A DNA stretch of 64,000 nucleotides from Augochlora pura (Eukaryota > Arthropoda > Insecta > Hymenoptera > Halictidae): NCBI RefSeq assembly GCF_028453695.1, contig NC_135778.1:30493214-30557213 (forward strand), written 5' to 3'. Position 1 is the first letter of the stretch. Each line of letters opens with the position of its first letter. The notes beneath the pieces were generated by a model. That model was not told the DNA's origin. It saw nothing but the letters and a program-made list of their open reading frames with translations, and ran no database searches. Below are positions 23,101-32,100 of the stretch, one piece after another. The position numbers and the translations under genes are program-made.

Positions 23101-26100
23101 TTATCTGAACGAATAAAAAGCAGAAGGAACGAAAGTTAGTAAATAAAATAACGTAATATCCGAAAGAGTTCTCAGCTCTCATGAAAATTAACTGCGGATG
23201 GATTTTTGAAACCACCTGTGAGTCTGCGATACAACACGGAAAGCCCGTTTGTTTACGCGTTGGAAAATAAGTCTGGCGGCAAGTGCATCGCTGCGTTTAA
23301 AAATGCAACAGCTGGTACATGAATAAACAAATCAATACGTCAAACGTCGCGTCGGCAGACATCGCGTATGGAAAAAATAGAAAAGTGGTGGAAACGAGGA
23401 GAAATTGCCGCGGCGAGCCGATAATTATAATAGCAGGAGAGAGAGGCATTCTCGTGATGACTTTGAATGCTAGCACAGTCATTAATTTCCAGTTCTTAAA
23501 ATAAATGTGCAACGAGCGCGACGATGTATAGCGATGCTATATCGATTGTATGACCTTTATTGTAACGCTACGACGCCCTGGAAAAAATGGGAACATCAAT
23601 GACAGAATCGCAATGTTCGGGAGTTCCGTGGCAGTCCCACGCTTTTCACTTTCTTTCGCAACCCGTTGCGAACAATGCTGCATGCGGTCGAAACTGATCA
23701 GGTTTTGACAACTTGTCACCACTCACGGAACTAGTTGGTCACACCTGTACGTAACCCGTTGTAATATTTCCAAGAAATTCTTGACACAGGTTCTGCATTC
23801 CGAATTCATCCTTTTTTAAGTTATTATTATTCTTTGTCTAAATCAAAGTTTCATTGTCGCGTTTTTATATGGCACGACAGATTGTTTATTTTGTAACGTT
23901 GTTGCTGTTATCAGGATTGATTGATCAATTTGTAACAAAATCGTAAACTGTAAGATAACGTTAAATTTATCGACATGGAACAAAGTATATAATAAAATAA
24001 ACAACAAAATTGCAGAACACAATTCTATTTTTCACAATGTAACAAAGCGTAACGTAAATTAATACAATATTAACATAAGTTATATCTTCCAAAGTGAAAC
24101 AAAAGCTGTAATTGTATCTTTTAGTTAAATTTTCGTAGTGTACACCTTGAATAAAATAATGAAATTCGAAATGGCGAAAACAGTGAAAATAAACTAAAAA
24201 TATTAATGTATTTTTATTTTTCATAAAGATCAGCAGTCTGCCTATAAATTATGCGTTTTATGGAAAATTACTAAATGCAGAATGGTATATGATTCCAAAA
24301 AGTACAAAAATTTACATCTTAATGTTAATATTTAACAATTTTTCACAGAACACACAATTTATTTCTATATTAATCTGTACATCGTTGTTTAAACTGAATT
24401 CAACTGTACATCAGTTGCCGAATAAAAACGATCCTTGTTATTTTCACCGGTCTGTCTGATATTTGTATTTTAAAAGTTGATATAATTATTCCCCGTATAT
24501 TATTGTCGATATTTTTGTAGAGCATCACAAGACAAATCCAGCGAGTATAATGAACATATATTTTCGATAATTTATCCTCGAGATACTTGCGTCTGGAATG
24601 CAAGATATTTAATAGTATTTTAATAAATTATTTTCATTTCATTTTCAGTAGAATCGTACGCACTTTGATAGAGGATAAAAATGCGAATCCAACGAGTATA
24701 ATGATTATAAACTTTCGATTTTTTAGTCTTATGATACTTGTGTCTAAATTGTGACTACCTAATACTTCAGACGCAAGTATCTCAGGATTAAATAATCGCA
24801 ATAATACAGTCATTATGTTCGTTGTACTCGTCATTTCATGCTCGATAAGAATATCAAGTTCTACATTCGAGATTAACTTCCACGACCCACATTTGAAGAT
24901 TTTGGAATTTTACGTTCATCACTTGGCGAGTATATCAGGTGTGCTTGACATTTCAATATCATTTAATTCAAGTGCACAAATTTGGAAATCATCTAAAGAT
25001 CGAACACAACAAAATTACCATATTTACAGCATGACATTTTCATTTTGTTTTTATATTATAATCAAATACTATACATAAATATATAATTTAAAATATACTA
25101 TTCATACAATAAAAAAAACATTGTTTTTTATTAATTTTCCCATTAATTTATTCGTGCAACCTGCCACAATCTCCATTTGGGATTTTTTAAAAAATATAAA
25201 ATATTTTAACAACTTAATTATATTATTGCACAAATTTTTCTGCGTACACATAACGTTTCCCGTCAAAAATTTAAAAAAAGATGTAGCAGTTAATGGGTTA
25301 AGAAAGCGAAATATGAATCTCTAAATTTTGGAACGAAACAAACTAAATAAGTAAGTAACGGTTACACAATATGTGTACGAGAGAAATTAGTATTCAAAGT
25401 CTCAAATTTATGAAGTCTACTGTAAATCTCACGCATTGAATTGGTTTCTTCGCGGGCATCGGAGGTGTGCACTTAAGCATGCAACGGAATGTAGTTGCGG
25501 TGCATGCTACTCAGGAGTTATGATTTATCGTGTCAGCTGTCAAAGTGAAAGCTAGTGGGACTCTGTCATGATAAAGTATGGCGTTCTACATTCGAACTAT
25601 GTAGAATAAAATTTCCCTGTATGTGTACTATAGCAGCTGCATTAAGGCCAAATGTGTCTGTAAGTAACAACTAGACTGTGACTTTTTATGTAACATGAAA
25701 ATTGTCCTTGCTGGATGGTTGATATCAGTGTATTAAAATGTCATTTATAAATATAGAGACGTTTTTGTGTTGATTGATTCTATATCTTCTGATATGTCAT
25801 ATGATTGTTTATGGTTTACATTATTTATAGTTCACATTTGTATTATATGTGTACTTTTATTTCGCGTTCTTAGATGAAATCCCGATAGTTTACATCAACT
25901 GCTAGAAACTGAAACTAAATAGAACATTCTTTAATCATCATTAAAAATAGTACATCGATATTTAAAAAATCTGCTTATCAGCGTGTATTCAATTTCGCCA
26001 TAAATGCGTGAAATCTGTAACCTAGTAGTAATGCAAATGCAATGATATTTGTGTTCATTATATATTTATCGCAGAAATATAAGGTTATATAGAATTTAAC

Positions 26101-29100
26101 AATTTGAGATTTTTATAGAATTTAACAATTTTTATAGAATTTGTCAATTTGATATGGACTAAAATATTTCAAGTTTGAAATATGTCGATTAAATAAAAAT
26201 TTCGTTTAAAACTAATGTAGAGTTAACATCCACTCTTAAAACAATATCAGAATGAAAGTCCTAATTGAATGAAAATTTGTTACATTGGGCATATTACGAA
26301 AATATTATCTGATTTAAATATTTATTATTATACTAAAAATGTTATTTGAATGGTAAATTGTTAGAATTAAAATATTATTTAAATGAAAAATTGTTGAAAT
26401 GATGCTTCAGATATTTCCGGGATAAAATTATACATTCCAATAAAAGGTCAACTGAAAATCGATTTAAAATTGCGTTATATAAATATCCTTCCCTAATGTA
26501 CATGTTTTCTATATTGCATATATACTATATATTGCATGTATAAAACATGTACATTTACAATATGAAGTTTAACATTTAAAACCATATAAAGTATTATAAA
26601 ATATTGTATAACGAATTGAAACAGTATTTATTTTTGTGACTGACTATACGTTACCATATTATTTACGATTCAATAGTATTGTAACACTTCAAAATAATAC
26701 GAACTTTTTGCAAGTACATATTATGTCTGTTAAAAATTTATACAGCTTTGATGATGCAGCATCATATTACGGTCACTTTTGAGGCTTTTGTATAAAATTC
26801 GCGGCGTTTTCGAAAAAGATATCACTGTTTCGCGAACACTGTAGCTAGGTTCGAATGACACGTACTGGATAATTTTATCAAAACGCTTGGATACTTTCCT
26901 CAAAAGGTATTAGCTTACATTTAAAAGCCTCTGCCTTAATAGTTGTGCAATTCCTTTGTTACACAAGATTCTCCTATCATTGACAAAGCTTGAATTGCAA
27001 AGCGTTTTAAACGTTAATTGATTGCATACTTTAGTTTTCGAACGACGAATCATTTTTATAGTTATTCAATTAACAATGTACAAAACGATTTACAGTTTTA
27101 TTTACCAGTTCTTAAAAGCTTCAAATTTTGAAATTATTAAGTTAAAATTACTAATTAACTAAAATCGGTGCAAAAGGGTCACGTAAATTTTAGAACAAGG
27201 AGAAACAATCAACGTCTGTCGATTAACTGGTACACTAATATTCACAAAAAAACTAATATATTGATGAGGTCATGATTATGGTAGCCAGAAGAATAAGCTA
27301 AATTTCAGATCAAAGGAGTAGGGGACATAACGTTCATTATAGTTCTGAATTACGAGCGCGACGTGGCTTTGCTCTTTTTGTAAGGAACTGAATTATTCTT
27401 TGCATGAAATAAGGTTAAGAAAGTTAATAATATTTTTAACTATAAAAAAAAATTATTTATTATAAATATTACAGTAACATTAACTATTTACAAAATTATA
27501 TAGTTCTGCATCATCATCTTCACTTGACACTTGATCTTGTACAATTATTTCGCTTAATGCATCTGGTACGTCGTCATCTTTATACATTCTACTATTAAAA
27601 TTGTTTAAAATCTCTTCTGTAATTGGATAATTACAACATTTTGTTCCCATACTATCTAAATCTATACGAATACGGCATAATGCTCCGACCATACGATGTC
27701 CTAATCTATTCCGGTTTCTAGTTTTTATGTTATTTACTAATGAAAATAATCTTTCGATTTCTACATTCGAGTTTGGTAAAGTCAGGCACATCAAAGCCAA
27801 CTTACAAATATTTTTAAATTTCTGTGATTTCTCATTCGAAATTTCAATAACCTTCATCCAAAAATCATTTACACCCAATGATATCATCTCATTTTTTATC
27901 TTTTCCTCCAGAAATCCTAGAAAATACCACTCCTGCAGTACTTCTTCATCGTCAAATTTTGACTTAAACTTTTGCAATATATTTTCAATGTGGTTTTCAT
28001 GTTTTTGGATGTCTAAAGCAACAGAGGGCTGTAAAAATTTTAACGATTTTAAAAATACATCATCAAATGGCAGTTTATCGACTGCACCTTTAAAAGCTGC
28101 TTGATAAAAATTTTGACAATTTGTGTAAAACTCTTTTATTTTTTCGGATTCTACGCAATGACTAATAGTGGATTTAGTTTTTGAACCAATATTCATTTCA
28201 TGCAGAGGTAGCAAATTTCGATCATTGTAAGGATCTACTTTGTGTAAATTCACGTTATGTATCAAATTCAATTTCAAAAAATTGCAACCTAAATCTTTTA
28301 ATAGCTCCAGACATTGTTCTACCATGGTGCTAATCAGGATTTCTTTACTTTGAAAAGTAATATGGTACCGAGTTATTATTTTCAAACTATAATTGAAAAA
28401 TTCTAAGTACGCTTTAGTGTACAGTGAATTTAGATCTTCAAGAATTTCGGTGGCACATGCATTCTTTTCTCCTTCAAAATATACTAATAAAACGGCCCAT
28501 TGTTCTAATAACCTTGGGATGCATTTGCTCATTGACAACCATTTGGTTTTTGATGGTTCAAGCATTTTATGTCTCGATGCAAAAATTTGTAATTCCTCCA
28601 ACTCACGTATCCTTTTACCACCTTGTCCAGTGTAGTTAAAAATACGATGCATTAATTTATTTACATTATCTGGGATTAATTTACATGCCTCAATTGCAAT
28701 GAGGTCTAACTTCTGACAAATACAGGGGATTGTAACTACATCTGGATTTCTTTCTTTGAATAATGTTACAAAGGAAGGGTGTTCGCCCACCATGACATTA
28801 GTATTATCACTAGAAATTCCAACAACATTTTTTATTGAAATGTTATGCTTTGCTAGAGCATATTCAAAACATTTAAATAAATTATCAGCAGTTCCACTTT
28901 TAATACCAACGTATTCTAGAACGTAACTATGAATTTTGTTCTCATGGATATAGCGTGCTAAAACAGCAAAAATTTTGCTACTTTCTGCATCTGTACTGTC
29001 ACCAATTAATATAGAAAAAAATGTATGCCTCAAAACATTAGCTACCTTTTCAATAATTGCTTTATTAATGACATTTTTAATTAAAGCACTGACTTTTGTA

Positions 29101-32100
29101 CGTTTCAACTTTAAATTTTGTAGAGTAGGGCAACTACAATTGCATTCCGCATGAACATCCGGAATTGTGTCAACATAGCGATCACAAGAGTTGAAACTCT
29201 TACCATGCTCCACTATGTCTAACACATGTCTGAGTTCTGCCCTTTTAATATTTCCTTTATGACATAATAATTGCAGCATTTCAGTGTTTACTGCTTTTCC
29301 TGAAGCACGCATCTGCTCTTGGTGAGCCACAGTTTTTTCGTGTTGCACCAGAGCACTTCGTTTTGCACAAAACACCTTATTGCAGACATGACATCTGGCT
29401 TCTAGATTACTTTTTGATGACCTAGCCAACCATGGTGCAAAAACAGGTTCACTCAACCATGATTCTTTGAATTTTTGGGTGTACATTTTCTTCTTGGATG
29501 GTGGACCCTTACTGCTACTGCTAGTGCTATCACTGTCTGTTGATAAAATTTTTATTATTTGAATTATATAAACAATGTAAATTATATAAAATGCATGTCA
29601 AAGAAATTAAAGAAATGTAGGGATTAAGAGACTAAATTATACATATTGACATAATTCAATAATGTAAAAAATTTGCATTGTTGTAAGAAAAATTTCGCAC
29701 TTCTAAACTATAATCTTTATTATTGAGGAGGTATTCATGTCATAAACTCTCCTCTCAAAGACTATCAACCGTCTCTCTTTTGTTCCTATTTCCTATCACA
29801 GCGATCCGTTACCCAAAAGACGCTGTGCCTGTAACCAATATCATTTTATACAGGGTGTCCCAATTTTTTTCGGTCAAACGGATCAGCATATTCTATCAGC
29901 GAAAGTTTAAAAAAATGTGATATAAACGTGGGCTCAAAAATACTTTATTAAAAAATTATAAGAAATATATAAAATAAGCAATAAACCGATTTTCGTTTGA
30001 TGTAGAAATATATTAATGGTATTTTTCTTATCTGCATTTGCCTATCAAAGCTATTTACTAATTCGTTCAATTTTTCATAGATGTCAATGCTGTATTTTAA
30101 AAAGCTGGCGACATTTCGAAATAAAACTGACATACGTAGATAAATATTCTCAATTAATTCGTTATTATTTCGTGTTCTTCTTATAATTGTTTAATGAAGC
30201 AATTTTCAGTGTTCTTTTATATTTCATTGTTTTTTATTTTCACTCGTAGGATACACCGATGCCGTCTGGCAGAAAAAATAATATCAATCCATATTAGTAA
30301 CAATATATGTATATATAATTTATTCATTATGTTTAATATACATATATTTTTATATTTACCTGTTTCATCATTAGTCTGTGTTCTACCAACGATAATGTGA
30401 ATTCCACTAGGACCTGGTTGATATCTATCTGCCATTATATCACCTATTTGTATAATGATTTTTGAAATGACATATAAATTTAATCACTTAAGTTGAATGC
30501 ATTAGTATTCAAAATATATCTTACCTGTGATTTCACAATATATGTTAACAATGCAATATAAGGTGCACGAGAATATAAAACAGTCGCGTGACCAAGTTTT
30601 GATAGGTTATAAAAGCAATGATAGGCTACGAACACTCGTTCGGATGCGTCGCGTGACTTACTCCCACTCTTTCGATTTGAAATCTTGCTTATTCCTCTGG
30701 CTACCACTGTCGCGAAGAATGCCAGGAAATAATGCCAGATGCCGGTTTTGGAATTGAGCGAAGGTGGCATCTGGCATGGTGGAGCGAACCTCGCTGCCGC
30801 TTCGACTCGTGCGGCAAAATGGGAGAACTAATGGTGATACGTTTACCGCGTTCTTAGACGATATAGAGGGTAAGTCTTATAACATGGTGGTCTTAAATAG
30901 TTCATAAAATATTAGTTATACGAAAAAATGTTTCAGACAGAAGTTGCATGTCTTCTAGGGGAATACATAGTATTCTAATCAGTTTAGAATCGGTATTCTA
31001 ATCGGTTAATTGTAATTATTTATTTATTTATTTGTATATATGTATTTATGTTCATTTTATTTATTTATCTTGTTTTTTATATGTTTTATTTATCTATTTA
31101 TTTTTATATTGCCTAAGTTTTCATTATTTTCTGTTATTTTATTATTTATTTATATTTTTATTGAGCGCGCTATATGCGCTAATTTTGTAAATACCATCTC
31201 TTGTAAGTCCGGAGGAACATTATTTGGTAAAAATAAACTAATTCTAATCATTTTTTTTTATTTTGCTATTTTATCAAAGTATAAAGGTCACCTTGCGGAC
31301 CTACCTACCATTACCTACCCGAATACGGATAAAATAATTAGTAGTTTTGCAATTACTTTCTTATACCTCAAAATTAGTTTCTGTAATGCAAACTAACGAC
31401 CATGTTTGACTCTTTTAATTAATACCTTTAATTATTTTAATCACTTAAAATAAGTTTGGTGAAAGTGGCGTCAAGTAAATATTGTAAAAGGTGCTCTTTG
31501 ATCTCTTTAATAAAAATAGAATTTTTAAAGGCAATTAAAATCGCGAAAGATGTTTTTTGAATTTGCTCATAGAATCGTTGTTCAATCAAAGTTTTAAACA
31601 CTGTCTGCTAACCTCACCGCTAAAAATATTCTTAAACAAAAATGTTAGAAGGTGTCTCTTGAACAATTTGGTCAAACTTATGTTAAATAAACAGGTGCCT
31701 TTTGGTAACAATAGCATTAAATTAAGGTTGTAGAAGGTGTTTTTCGAAGATATTTTTAACAATTTTCGGAGACCTAATAATCTACAATAGAAATTCCCTA
31801 AAAATCGTTACTGTTCACTATATCTTTCATTAGTACGCTATTAGCTATTACTTACTGACGGTTTGATAGCTCTGACGGACACTATAGGGGTGCTTTCTAC
31901 GCACATATGTATTATGAGGTTTGACAAATTGGCGACTTCGCCCTAATAATACGGTCGCCCTGGCTTCCTTCCGGCTTTCTCCTATGTGACGTTCTAAAAA
32001 TAACATCAGGGTACTGACCATTGTAGAACAGTTCTTTCCGGGGAACATATCTTTTTAATCTTTCTTGGCCAGTGATTCCCTTTGCAATGGCAGCTAGATT

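Noticed and set aside
26852..26870. GGTTCGAATG, similar to a tRNA T-loop
   Set aside because: No matching A-box, anticodon arm or acceptor stem around it.
30480..30770. 96-codon minus-strand frame upstream of the hAT-like gene
   Set aside because: It ends at a good splice donor and overlaps the presumed UTR exon and promoter; its protein resembles nothing.
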